From Drosophila pseudoobscura (Eukaryota; Arthropoda; Insecta; Diptera; Drosophilidae), in contig NC_046679.1 in the NCBI RefSeq assembly GCF_009870125.1, positions 28,892,001 to 28,956,000 on the forward strand: 64,000 nt of DNA, in the 5' to 3' direction. Below, piece by piece: positions 26,101 to 35,973 of this stretch. The position numbers were made by a program, and so were the translations under genes. Numbering within the stretch: the first letter of the stretch is position 1; each line of letters opens with the position of its first letter. Below the pieces are notes generated by a model. It was not told the DNA's origin, searched no databases, and saw only the letters and a list, made by a program, of their open reading frames with translations.

Positions 26101-27013
26101 AAGAGCGAACGGAGCTTCGCCCACGAGCTCCTCATGCCGGAGGGAGCCCAACCGACTGACGATCAACTGAGCGGGGTGATCACCATTGTCTACGAGCTGC
26201 GTGTGGAGGCAGTGCTGCGGGGATTCTTCAAGAATCTGGTGCTAAATCTGCCCTTCAAGGTGTACTCGCAGGACGCGTCGAACCGTCTGGGCCCGATGCG
26301 TCCCACGCCCCCACCCAGACCGGAGAACGGACCGCCCGGACCCGACGCCAACGGAACGATGGGCAATCCGTTCGAGCCCGCACCCACCGGTGGAGCCTGG
26401 CAGGTGATTCCCACGCTGGACTCTTCGATTGGCTCGCCATCACGTTCCTCGCAGTTCAGCGAATGCAGCTCCCTCAACTCCACCACCTCCGATTCGTCGA
26501 CGGCCACGCTCAGTCCCGCTGTGGGCGGTGTGGAGCTGTCGTACACGTCGGGCGGGTCACAATCCTCGCAGTATGGCTCGCAGTACGGCTCGCAGTATGG
26601 CAGCCCCTCGGCCAGGGCCAGTCTGCGCAGCTCCAATGTCCCGTATATGCCTTATTCGTCCAGCCCGATGATGGTGCAATCGTATCCGCCACCGCATTTG
26701 CCAACCTATCCGCTGCCAGAGTCGCCCCAGTACTCGCTGCTGGCGATGACGCCGCCGCCACCACCCCAGCCCGTGCCCCCAGTGGCCCCCGCCCCGGTCA
26801 GCGGGTACAGTCAATTGCCATCCACAACGGCATCATCATCGTCTGCATCGTTTCTGCAGCCACGCCAGCCTCCCGGCGTACACGAGTTGCGTAAGTTGCC
26901 AGCTGATATTTTTGGACAAGTAATCCTCCATTGCCTTTGCCTTCTTTGCAGCGCCATCCTATGAAGAGCTGTTTGGTCGGGCCAATGCCCCCGCGGAGAC
27001 AACGACAACGTGA
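17180..27013 (+). CDS. Alpha-arrestin (ARRDC family), plus-strand host gene
   Basis: Three coding exons: 17180-17294, 25469-26890 and 26952-27013; 1599 nt in frame, 532 residues. Exon 1 encodes [20 protein letters not shown] and is 115 nt ending in phase 1, exactly like exon 1 of the neighbouring minus-strand arrestin gene. Exon 2 carries the rest of the N domain ([20 protein letters not shown], the [11 protein letters not shown] block) and the C domain ([20 protein letters not shown]). A long Pro/Ser/Tyr-rich tail follows, with SQYG repeats. The last exon restores PPSY (residues 513-516), then EELFG; this PPxY motif would bind NEDD4-type WW domains. Intron 1 is 8.17 kb and contains Adk3 and the TTC14 homologue on the opposite strand. 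Function inferred from the family: ubiquitin-ligase adaptor in endocytic trafficking. A likely AATAAA lies at 27475-27480. Confidence 0.88.
18668..19318 (-). CDS. Adk3: Mitochondrial adenylate kinase 3 (GTP:AMP phosphotransferase)
   Basis: Uninterrupted frame of 216 residues. It has the P-loop GAPGSGKGT at 13-21, the AMP-binding segment [21 protein letters not shown], and a LID region ([20 protein letters not shown]) of the long type without the four zinc Cys. It transfers phosphate from GTP to AMP in the mitochondrial matrix, recycling GDP/GTP around the Krebs cycle. A 3' splice site (CTATTTTCAG) about 15-25 nt before the ATG indicates a 5' UTR intron. The gene is nested in intron 1 of the plus-strand arrestin gene, antisense to it, and upstream of it on the same strand is the TTC14 homologue. 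High similarity to the fly Adk3 sequence as I recall it. Confidence 0.93.
   Translation of the reverse strand: MYSKIFRAVIIGAPGSGKGTISERIVKTFGFLHISSGDILRQNIINNTDLGKKAQQFINSGQLVPDEIVTKTMLARIREVGNKSYILDGFPRNSAQADILSAREQIDAVINLNIPHDVIICRVKNRWIHAPSGRVYNIGFDDPKVPGKDDVTGEPLTQREDDKPEVVAKRLQLYDELMSPVLAWYAERGLVTSFKGRETKEIWPRVERFLKDKVQG
20567..20640 (+). repeat. (GA)n tract in the arrestin intron
   Basis: Simple GA run centred on 20610-20630, flanked by mixed purine sequence. Likely neutral microsatellite. Confidence 0.45.
20872..20877 (-). terminator. Poly(A) signal of the TTC14 homologue
   Basis: AATAAA on the minus strand, 108 nt past the stop codon at 20985. Confidence 0.5.
20985..24446 (-). CDS. 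TTC14 homologue: S1 RNA-binding, TPR and RS-rich protein
   Basis: Seven coding exons: 24179-24446, 23905-24116, 23636-23847, 23357-23575, 22686-23212, 22286-22607 and 20985-22125. They sum to 2901 nt in frame, 966 residues. Residues about 110-175 ([19 protein letters not shown], then VYLADIPIK) look like an S1-type OB fold. Residues about 304-425 are TPR repeats ([23 protein letters not shown] and the next helix pairs). A very Lys-rich stretch ([20 protein letters not shown]) follows. The C-terminal exon is dominated by RS/SR dipeptides and an RRTPSPFVP repeat. This order is that of vertebrate TTC14, a poorly characterised nuclear protein. RNA processing is a reasonable inference from the RS region and S1 fold. 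Longer than the human protein as I recall it (about 770). Nested in the arrestin intron, antisense. A cluster of good splice sites and no lesion. Confidence 0.87.
24750..24760 (-). promoter_or_regulatory. Motif 1 (M1BP) core promoter element of the TTC14 homologue
   Basis: On the minus strand the sequence reads CGGTCACACTG, an exact match to Ohler Motif 1 (YGGTCACACTR), bound by M1BP at paused housekeeping promoters. It lies about 300 bp upstream of the start codon. A 3' splice site (TTTCTTGCAG) near 24500 suggests a short 5' UTR intron between them. Placing transcription start here is inference from motif and position. Confidence 0.6.
26565..26610 (+). repeat. 12-bp coding repeat in the arrestin tail
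   Basis: Three to four copies of TCGCAGTAYGGC give [12 protein letters not shown] at about residues 403-415 of the plus-strand arrestin. Typical of a repeat-expanded disordered tail. Confidence 0.6.
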
Positions 27014-28860
27014 GCGAGCTGTGAGCCGACGCCTTCCTCTGCGACACCCAGTTACGTCCAAGCTTTGCCTAGATTTTAGAGCTTCAGGTTTACTTTAATA
27101 GTGTTATCGAATATCAATAGGTATATCGAATATATATATCATAGACAGAAATAATCGGCAATGTGTGCGCACAATTTAATTTAAGGCTTGAATCTACACC
27201 AAAATGGAGGCACACAAAAATGAATGAATGAAAAGAATTTGATCTGTTTTGGTGTAAATTTGTTGTACGCTTTTGTTAGCATTTTTTTTTGAAACGAGGC
27301 AAATAATTTGATCTTGTTCCACTTTTGTATCTAAATAGTTGTTCCAATCATTAGATAAACCAATGTATCTAAAATCTATGTGTCTTTTGGAGCCAAAACA
27401 AATATACTTTAAAGTTTAAAGGGAGAGACCCTAAGTAACAAATCATAAAAAGACTACAAAATGTGGAGAATATTAATAAAAAACATAAATTTGTTCACAT
27501 ATTTTAGAGAAATATGTTAAATATTTAAACAAAAATGTCACAAATCATAGAATTTAATGGAAATTACAAATTAGCTAAAGATTTCTCACGATTTTGCTCA
27601 AATTATTTGCCTGAGCTTCAAAATGCCAACAGTTTGAAATATTTAAAGCACAAAAAATAGATAGAAAACCCATAGCATACAAATTAGCCAACAAATTAAC
27701 AAATAAACATACGAAAATGTCTATGAACAAATTTTTAAATGAATTAAAAATTAAAAATGATTTATTTAGTTAAGCTCTAAAAACTTCCTACAATCAAAGA
27801 ATTTTTAGAACAAAAGTCTGTCTTTGGACCGCCCTTTCTCTCTCTGACAGCCAAATAAACGAAAGACTTTCACGGGAATTTAATCACTCATTTCTCAAAA
27901 CATCCAGCCCGCCTATTTATCGAATACTTTTTATGTCTATCCAAAGATACTGATCTTCTCAAAGCACTCAATTTTATACGCTTAAGCCACAACCATGATA
28001 TAATTTATTTCTCCCACTTAATTTATAAATTGTTTTTAGGATTTAAATACTTAAGCACGGATTGAATATGTTGATTGATGGAACTTTTGTATCGTTCGAA
28101 AGCAATCTCATCTTTTAGTCTTAAGCGCACAAAATGCAATTACAAAAAATACGAACAAGGATTTTCTTTAAGGTGCTTATAATTCTCAAAAAAGAAAACA
28201 CACATATTTTTGTATACAGATTTTTTTTATTGAGTTTTTAGTTTTGTGGTAAAACTAATTAAAATTTCATTTACTTAAGCGAACAAGCAAATAAAATGTT
28301 AATATAATTACAAAAAAAACTTAAACGATGGTTCAAGGATAATTTCTATGTACCGTTTGGGATGTATTTGTTGTTGATTGAAAATTCTTTTTTTTTATGC
28401 GAAAAATCTGTGGGAAGAGATGGTTTGATATGCTCATAAAAAGGTCATAAAGTGCTCTCAAAATGCTCCTAAAATTCTCTTGAAATGCTCCTAAAATTCT
28501 CTTAAAATTCTTGTTAAATCGGGGGTATTTTTATAAATATTTTTTTAAGCATATCAAACTATTACCGAAAAAATTAAAAGAACTTTTGTTATGGTTTGAT
28601 CTTTTTAATGGATCTATTTCTAGCGCATTTACAAAGTGAATCTCTGCGTTTGGTTGCTGATGCTTGGTGCTTCAGAGAAATTATAGACGAAAAATGTGAA
28701 TTTCATTTATCAGAAGAATTTGTACTTTAAAAATATTTTTCTTATATTTATTAAAAAAAATTAACTAGGATTAAATACCCTATTATTTAAAATAATTTGA
28801 AGTGCAAGGGCCTTAAGCCACACCAAACAGAAGCATTTAAAGAGGCTATCCCAGGCAGAA
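27014..28860. other. Arrestin 3' UTR and AT-rich non-coding DNA
   Basis: No coding potential. AATAAA at 27475-27480 is a plausible poly(A) signal. A short minisatellite with a unit near AAAATGCTCCTAAAATTCTC lies at about 28445-28510. Confidence 0.5.
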
Positions 28861-28867
28861 ACGCAAT

Positions 28868-29345
28868 TAAATCGACCGAGTGGCGCTGCTGCATGACGCG
28901 TAATCACAGAGAATAGGTTTTGCCAGATAGAGTGCTTCTTTTCGGCTATAACCTTCCATAAAGATGCTACCCTTGGACTGATTTTTAGCTCCAGCTTAAC
29001 CAAATCGACCGAGTGGCGCTGCTGCATGACGCGTTATCACAGAGAATAGCTTTCTCCTGTCTTTGTTCATAATCTTCCATAAAGAAGCTGCCCTTGGACT
29101 GATTTTTAGCTCCAGATTAACCAAATCGACCGAGTGGCGCTGCCGCATTATGCGTATTCACAGAGATTGACTTTCTCCTATAAGATTTCTGGTCTTTGGT
29201 TATAACCTTTCATAAAGAAGTTGCTCTTGGCATATTTAAGACTCCAGCTTAATTAAATCGACTGAGGGGCACTGCCGCATGACGCGTGATCACAGAGATT
29301 AAGTTTCTCCTGAGTCTTTCATAAAGAAGCTGCTCTTGGACTGAT
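28868..29345 (-). repeat. Tandem array of about 130-bp units, each with the 27-bp box
   Basis: Four units with boxes at 28873-28900, 29006-29033, 29127-29154 and 29259-29286 (spacing 133, 121 and 132). Shared unit features include TCACAGAGA after the box, CTTTCATAAAGAAG-like and CTTGGACTGATTTTTAGC segments, and CTCCAGCTTAA before the next box. Boxes here are in reverse orientation (CCGAGTGGCGCTGC...GCATGAC). No coding frame. I do not recognise the family. Confidence 0.8.
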
Positions 29346-30540
29346 TTTAGCCATGAAGGACATGCTAATCTTTTAGTTTAATACTTGAAGGGTATACAAT
29401 TGTCGAGTTAACTACTAGTTAAAGCACCCTGTGAGTTAAAGCAGGTCATGTTGAACCAGAACCAGACAGAAATGTGGCTAAAAACCCTCCCGAACCAGGG
29501 CCAGAAAGCAGGGACACTCCTACAAAAAAAAGAAGGGAAAAATACAAAAACGTATATATTTTTGTACGTGTTAAATTACAATTTCAAGTGCTTGGAAGAA
29601 AAGTGCGTTTTTGGCACCGCCTCGACGGCTAAGGTCCCCGTCCAACGTCAGCGTTGATGTGTCGTCCACGCCCCCACGCCCCCACGACCCCCCGATGCTA
29701 CCTGTGTCTGGAGTAGGACGACCAAGAGAGTACGAGTTGTAAACGTGTGCGGCTTTTCTAACAAGTAACGGAAGTGTTAAGTCAGCTGTAATTGTTTTCC
29801 TTCATATTTTTGCCACTGGCGAACCCTCCTTCAACTATGCCCACGAGGACGAGGACGACTATTTAGTTTGCCTGGGCCCTAGGGGGGGAATCAGTGGAAA
29901 CCATAAATTATATTTCACATGGCAATGGTATGCGCTGCGCTGCGCTGCCGGGGTCTGGTCTGAGGGCCTGGCCTGCATGAAAAGCATACATAAACAAAAT
30001 TGTTAAATAATAGCGACATTTAGCGGAAGTGTAATGCCTTCCCCCGCATACCCCCACACCCACCCACATTCCGCAAACTTCAGCACGCGGCGACAAACGA
30101 TCGTTCCCCCCCATAGTTTTTTTCTGTCAAATTATAGAGGTGCCACTGCTCTGTACCCCCAATCCCCCCATTCCCCTGTGACCTGCACTTAAATGTCTTA
30201 ATCGCCTCCCACAATGGGGGCAAGAGGGTTAATGATTTGTTGGCTTTGGGGTGGCAGTGGCAGTGGCGGTGGCAGCAATTTGAAGCTTTTGCTTTTCGGC
30301 ATTGAAACGTGCCACTAACTGATATTGAGTATGCGCCATGTGTGGCTCCTGGAAAAAGATACAGATACAAATACAGGATTGATAAGCACGTGCATACGTG
30401 GGGCAAAAGTAATCTATAGTTTGTTCATTTATCTATATTTTTATACAACAATATTGTATGCGGCATAAGGCACGATGGGAGTATGAAATGGTATTGGTTT
30501 TGTGGCTTATCGAATGATTTATTGGGTTGTAGAGTTAATC
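29346..30540. other. Non-coding spacer
   Basis: No gene seen. A C-rich patch lies at 29660-29690 and mixed low-complexity sequence around 30240-30290. Apparent ORFs lack family features. Confidence 0.4.
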
Positions 30541-30544
30541 CAGT

Positions 30545-31280
30545 GTGGAAGAAGGGCTATCGTTTATGGTAAACTATCGATGGAAGTTCAATTAATATCG
30601 ATTGATTATCGCATAAATATTTAAGAATATTAAATTGCTCAATAAACCATAATTTGGAAGGCTATCGATTTATTATCGAAGCATTATTAATTATCGAATG
30701 GCTATTAAATTTTTAAAACATTCCGAAAATGTGGAACCATCTAATAAGCCACAATTTACCATGTTATCGATTAGTAATCGATAATATTTGTAATTATGGA
30801 TTAACTATTGGACTTAAAAAGATCGAAAATGTTAAATTATCGAAAAAACTTCAGTTGAATTAAATTATCGATTAATTTTTTTGGCTTTCGATTAACGACT
30901 GGTGTCTTAAAACGGCTTGAAAAAGATAATTTTTAAAAATATCGACACTTTATTCTTTTATCGATTAATAATCGAAATTATTTCAAATGATAGATTAACT
31001 ATTGGACTTTAAAAATGATCTCAAATATGAAATTATCGAAGAAGCCACAATTTACAATGTTATCGATTAGTAATCGATATTAGTTTTAATGTGAGATTAA
31101 CTTTTCGACTTTTAAAATGATCGAAAATGTTAAATATACAATTAAATTATGTTATCGATTAATTATCGATAAATTGTTGGCTTTCGATTGATTATTAACG
31201 ACTTAAAACTGCTTAAAAGAACTAATTTTTGCAAAAAGGGACACTTGATAATGTTATCGATTAAGAATCGATGGTTGAAT
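30545..31280. repeat. TCGAT/CGATA-dense degenerate tandem array
   Basis: Many occurrences of ATCGA/TCGAT, often as TTATCGATTA followed by TAATCGAT. A longer unit is visible: the block starting GCCACAATTTACCATGTTAT near 30750 recurs near 31045, a period of about 295 bp, with the same internal order of motifs. Flanking copies are more diverged. No coding potential. CGATA clusters are the known target of BEAF-32, and TATCGATA of DREF; binding here is inference. Confidence 0.7.
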
Positions 31281-32974
31281 AAAGGCTACAGAAAGTGTTT
31301 ATGAGGAAATTTATGTTAGAATCCGTAAAGATTAGTAGATAACTTCTCATTCGGCTTTTCTTGGCCAATTTTCATACTCCAATTGTTCTACCCCCATTCC
31401 TTGCAGTTAAGAGATGAGTTTATTTAGTTAACCTTCGGACAAAACTTCCGTCGCATATGGCACAATGAACAAGTTTATATTAAAACTTGAAGCACATGTC
31501 TACCCACTCTCGGACTGTCCTTCTGGTCGGGATTCAGCATACAGCTGCGTCACCGAATGACTGGGAATTAGTTTATCCCAAACCAAAAAAAAAAAGCGAA
31601 GAAGGGAAAGAGCTCTGAGAAAAAAGGGCAAGCATATTTCGTAATGCCAAATAACCAAATCAAAACTAATCAGGCAGAAGTTACTGCCGCACGGCCAGCA
31701 GGTGGCATTCATCCGGATTGGGGACTGTGTTGGGGACTGGGTGGGGGACTGGGTGGGTTCTGGCCACAGTGAAAATGGTTTTAAATTGCTGCCTGATTGT
31801 CTTTCAAGTTGGACCCAACACTTGTTGGGCCATGCCCATTCGATTCCTTGGCAATCTTCTCGACTGTGACTCGAAATTTAATCAAGCGTTGAAATTTTTG
31901 CACGTACTCCGTATTTTCTATTTCTATCATATTCAATGGCCTCCCAACCAATGCCAATTTCAGCCACACAAAACTCTTGGTCACATGTGGCGGGTGTGTG
32001 TGTCCCAGTCGCTGCTCGGACCTGCCACGAGCTCTCTGGGGGTTGCAACAGTTGCCAAAGACTGTGACCTCCTTCCGAACATATCTTCTTTTTTTCCTTC
32101 TTGTGTGTGTCGCTTCATTAAGCTTTTTTTTTGTGGCACGAACCACAAGCTGTGACGGATTGGAAGGTGCGTGGGTGTGGCACCCTCAAATGTTTCAATA
32201 ATTAACCAGATTCCAGCTTGTTTCTCATATTTTTTGGTATCTCTGGATCGGTCTAGCCATAGAGATACTAGATTTGGGGGAGGGGGGTTTTTCTTGGGCT
32301 CCTGCTGCCACATCTTGACTCCTTTTTAATATCAATTTGACACAGTTGTTGGCCTTTCACGTACTGTGCTCATTTTTCTCTTTTGGCATTTGATTGCAGG
32401 ACGAGCAGACCGCAAGGGCGCACGGGGCACGGGGCACGGGGCACGGGGCATGGGGCACACTCGCACAATATGTTGCAATTTCTGTTAATTTTGTTATTGA
32501 GACACGTTCGGTCTCTGCATCTGCTGCTGCAGCATGTGCATTGGGGAGTCGAGTATCTTTTGTGGCATCCAAAAGTTCGGGTTTCATTGATTGAGATTGA
32601 TGCATGGGGGAGCTGCCTGCTCGCTCAATTTGGCAAAAGAAGCCACAGCAAAAGCTTGCGGTATATGCATATAATTTTCCAAGGAAAGAAATCCCAAAGC
32701 CAGTGGGATCTATTGGCCACAACAAAGCACATGCCTCAGAGGCCACACTGAGAGCAAATTTATAGACGTTTAAGCCTTTTTATGCCAGCAAATCAACTCG
32801 ATTGAGTCCTCCTCTCTCTCTCTCTCTCTCTCCAGGCAATTAATAATTCCTTTACAAATACAAGGCTTATTTGAGTGGAAATTTGTTGGAAAAGTTTGTG
32901 GTTAGACTTTAAATATAATAAACAAAAGCAATTTAAGGGGAAATAAAGCATGAGACTAAGGCAAAGGCTCATCC
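31281..32974. other. Non-coding spacer
   Basis: No gene recognised. Includes a (GGGGCAC)n run at about 32420-32457 and a (CT)n run near 32812-32833. ORFs of 120-145 codons here show no conserved features. Confidence 0.4.
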
Positions 32975-33400
32975 TTACAGGCGTCATGCAGTACGGCCCC
33001 TCGGTTGATGGCTGGGAATGGCCCCATGGAAACTGCGAACCCAAAAGATGTGATACGATTGTAATTTATATGTTTTTCGATCATTTTCGATAGGTGTTCC
33101 ATGTAGAATGTTATTTTAAATGTCTATTTAGTTTACATCCGACACTCGTCATGCGGTAGAGCCCCTCGGTTGAGTGGGACTGACTTTCTAGCAAGGATAT
33201 GCGCATAAAAAGCTATAAACGAACCCAAAATATGGGGAGCAACAGAATAAAATACAATTTTAAAGCCATATTTTGAGATATAGTTGATTATTCGATAGGT
33301 ATTGCATGTAGATGTATATGTACTTTACATATGTCACTCGTCATGCGGTAGAGCCCCTCGGTTGAGGGCTCTCGTTTGGCCCTTCAAGCCTTATGCTGGA
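32975..33400 (+). repeat. Tandem array of about 165-190-bp units with the 27-bp box
   Basis: Three boxes in forward orientation at 32981-33008, 33146-33173 and 33338-33365. Between boxes the units share GCGAACCCAAAA/ACGAACCCAAAA, a TTTTCGATAGGT or ATTCGATAGGT segment, CATGTAGAAT/ATG and a TTTACAT stretch. This unit is unlike the 28.9-29.3 kb unit outside the box. The array ends about 110 bp before the proteasome gene's stop codon. Confidence 0.75.
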
Positions 33401-33509
33401 GTCGCGCTCTCCAGGGAGCTTTTGCTTGAGTCTACTACATGTAGAAGCTATGTCTTGTGTAGAGTAGAAGTAATGTCTAATGTAGTAATGTCTTTGGGTG
33501 CGGGGTTTC

Positions 33510-34256
33510 TTAAGAGCCCTGTGAAGATCTTAGCATATTACTCAGCTGCTCTGCAATCTCCATTTCGTCCAGCATCCGAAACTCTGGATGAGCCTTGCTC
33601 ACAATGCCCACCTCCAAGTGCAGCGGCTCGAAGCGAATATCCAAGACAGTGCCCAGGCACTCGAGGGCTAGCTGTATGGCCTTCTCCTCGGACATATTAC
33701 GGGTACCCCCCTTCAAGTGGGCCGTCAAGAACGCCTCCGCCTGGTCAGCCTGTGGACCCAGGCCACAGCCCTTGTAGCTGTTGCAGTCGGCCCCGGGATC
33801 CGTCATGTGGAGCGTGGGGCCCAGCTTTTCGTCGTACTCGATCAGAATCATGCTGCAGCCGAGCGGACGGATTTCGGGATGCTGCGAGTACACCTGATTG
33901 ATGTCCGCCATGCGTTCGCACAGCGCCTTGGCTGTGACATCGTAGCCGCAGGTGTATCTGAATTTGCTGGCCTCGTTGCGGGACCGCCGCACCTGAAAGT
34001 GGGAGTCGCCGATGCGGCCTGTCATGCAGCAGCCAATCTTTGGGGTGATGCGAAACAAATGCTTCACCGACCGCGGCACGATGGTTTTGTCGGTAATCCG
34101 CTTCTGGGTGGCCAGAACTGCTGCGTTTTTGGTCTTCAGCGCCACTGTGGTGTTCTCCAAGGCTGCCGCTTTCCTGGCATAGTCGATCTGATGTAAATCC
34201 CCCGATGGCGAGAAGATGGTGATCTGCTGATCAAGGCCTGCCGTTAAACGCGACAT
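33510..34256 (-). CDS. 20S proteasome alpha1 (PSMA6)-type subunit paralogue
   Basis: Uninterrupted frame of 248 residues from ATG 34256. The alpha-subunit signature is present (ITIFSPSGDLHQIDYARKA), then GCCMTGRIGDS, a block ending RPLGCSMILIEYD and a C-terminal LECLGTVLDIRFEPLHLEVG. The order and spacing match PSMA6/alpha1, but the sequence is clearly more diverged from canonical alpha1 than expected for the housekeeping subunit. A 65-nt intron (34265-34329; GTAAGA...TTTGCAG) splits the 5' UTR. The coding region has no intron, so retroposition followed by gain of a leader intron is one possibility. In flies, diverged alpha paralogues are usually testis-specific; that is inference here. It would sit in the outer ring of the 20S core. 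A longer frame upstream (to 34319) passes through the leader intron and is not favoured. Confidence 0.85.
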   Translation of the reverse strand: MSRLTAGLDQQITIFSPSGDLHQIDYARKAAALENTTVALKTKNAAVLATQKRITDKTIVPRSVKHLFRITPKIGCCMTGRIGDSHFQVRRSRNEASKFRYTCGYDVTAKALCERMADINQVYSQHPEIRPLGCSMILIEYDEKLGPTLHMTDPGADCNSYKGCGLGPQADQAEAFLTAHLKGGTRNMSEEKAIQLALECLGTVLDIRFEPLHLEVGIVSKAHPEFRMLDEMEIAEQLSNMLRSSQGS

Positions 34257-34579
34257 TTCTGAAGCTGCAAACAGGAGAATATTTCTAAAAATATTGTGAA
34301 ATATTGGATGAAAATTCATTTAATCTTACTTCTGCTGATGATATGCAGGTTCTTTTCGTCAATTCGGAAGTATTTTCCACACTTTTGGAAGGAAAATGGC
34401 AATAATGTCAAGACCTGGGTGGAATATATCTCATTAATACTTTCTCTATGACAACATATTCAAGGAAAACCATGTTTTTTTAAATAATATGTGCCAAATA
34501 TTCAATATACAACGATATTGATAGTTATTTTGTCTTTGGCTGCACCCAAACTGCACTTGAACACTCTCCATCTCGCTCC

Positions 34580-35235
34580 CACAGCCACGCACACTTTCGC
34601 TTTCATTTTAAGCAAGAGAGGGAGACGACGAGAGACAGATTCGATCACCTCATTGGCAGTAGAAAAGGGAGAGCCGAACTTTCGGTTTCATTTTGCAGTA
34701 GCAGAGCAATAAGAACACGAGAGCAGTATCGAATGTCAAATATGACAGCAATTTGCTGGGAGAAGCAGCAAGAGAACATGGAATGAGCGGGTCACTAGGC
34801 CGCTGCAACCCACTCCCTCCCCCTCAATAGAAAACTCCCACAGCCACACACACTTTCATTTTAAGCAAGAGAGGAAGAAGAAGATTCGATCTCGACTCGT
34901 GCAGTATGAACGGGAGAGGGAGACGAGGAACCGAAACTGTCGCTTTCATTTCGCAGTAGCAGAGCCATAAGAACACGAGAGCAGCGAGCAGCAGCAAGAG
35001 AGCATTTAATAAGCGAACCACTAGACCACCCACTAACTCCCCCTCACTCTCTCACATCAGCAGGTGACCACAGCCACACACACTTTCGATCTGCCTTTGC
35101 ATTAGTAGAGGGAAAGAGGAAGAGCAAAGCGAGCAATTCCAATGAGAGAACAATTAGGAATAGATGCAGGTGAGAGAGCGTGGGAATGAGAAACGAGAGC
35201 ATGGAACGAACGTCTGCTAAGCCGGTCACGCATCT
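34580..35235 (+). repeat. Tandem repeat of about 230-260 bp upstream of the proteasome gene
   Basis: Anchors CAGCCACACACACTTTC (or close) occur at 34582, 34841 and 35071. Units share TTTTAAGCAAGAGAGG, GATTCGATC, CGCTTTCATTT..GCAGTAGCAGAGC and AAGAACACGAGAGCAG. The third unit is partial. Purine-rich, no coding function; may carry promoter sequence for either side. Confidence 0.65.
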
Positions 35236-35339
35236 GCATCGGCGTCGCAGTTTTTTCCCCGCCCCCGACCACTTCAGAGGTCAGCTCCGCGTTTCGGTCC
35301 GTGAAAAACGGGTTAATTCAGTAAATCAAATGGAAAGAA

Positions 35340-35973
35340 GAATGGAAAGTGTCGCGTATTTGTGCAGTGAAGTGTGGGGTTGTGGTAAAATGATTAAACA
35401 TTGAAAATGGCCAAAATTAGTGTTTCAGTGCAAGAAAATCAGCAGTCCCCGAGCAAAAATGGCGTACAAAAGGCATGGCGAAAAGAAAAAGGCGTGGCGA
35501 GGCGAGGCGATCGGCGAAGGAAAAAGGCGGCAATATATGCAAGAGATGTGCAGAAAGTGAAGTTAAGTGTTGTGGTGAACTGATTAAAAACTAATTAAAG
35601 ATTGAAAATGACAAGAAAAGTGTTTTAGTGTAAGAAAAAGAGCGAGGCGATCCACCAGGCAAAATGGCATACAAAAGGCGAGGCGAAAAAGGCAAGGCGA
35701 ACGGCAGGCGAAAAGGGCTGCAAAAGGTGAGCGAAAAAGGCGCAAAAGGCATGGCGTGCGAGGCGATGGAAAAGGCGGCAATATGAACAAAAAGTGAAGT
35801 GAAGTGTTGTGGTAAACTGATTAAACATTGAAAATGGCAAAAAAAAAGTGCGTAGGCGGTCTACAAACAAAAATGGCATACAAAAGGCAAGGCGAAAAAG
35901 GTGAGCGGAAAAGGCGTCAAAAGGCGTGGCGAGGTGATATAAGCAGAGAAGTGCAAAAAGTGAAGTTATACAT
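35340..35973 (+). repeat. Tandem repeat of about 190-240 bp, GGCGA-rich, cut by a transposable element
   Basis: Anchors GTTGTGGTAAAAT / GTTGTGGTGAACT / GTTGTGGTAAACT occur near 35379, 35570 and 35807, each followed by GATTAAA.., ATTGAAAATG and then AATGGC(A/G)TACAAAAGGC with runs of GGCGAGGCGA or GGCGAAAAAG. The third copy is interrupted by the insertion starting at about 35974. Short ATG frames exist in each unit but are not conserved in phase. Confidence 0.6.

Noticed and set aside
26190-26894. Antisense and shifted frames in the arrestin tail
   Set aside because: GC-rich low-complexity coding DNA; explained by the arrestin exon.
28873-28900. Box as tRNA, SINE promoter or CTCF site
   Set aside because: Resemblance to a tRNA A box is superficial with no B box or cloverleaf. 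The CTCF core matches only in its GGC part.
34257-34319. N-terminal extension of the proteasome subunit (MNFHPIF...)
   Set aside because: This segment lies in a 65-nt intron with good splice sites; family members start at the MSR position.
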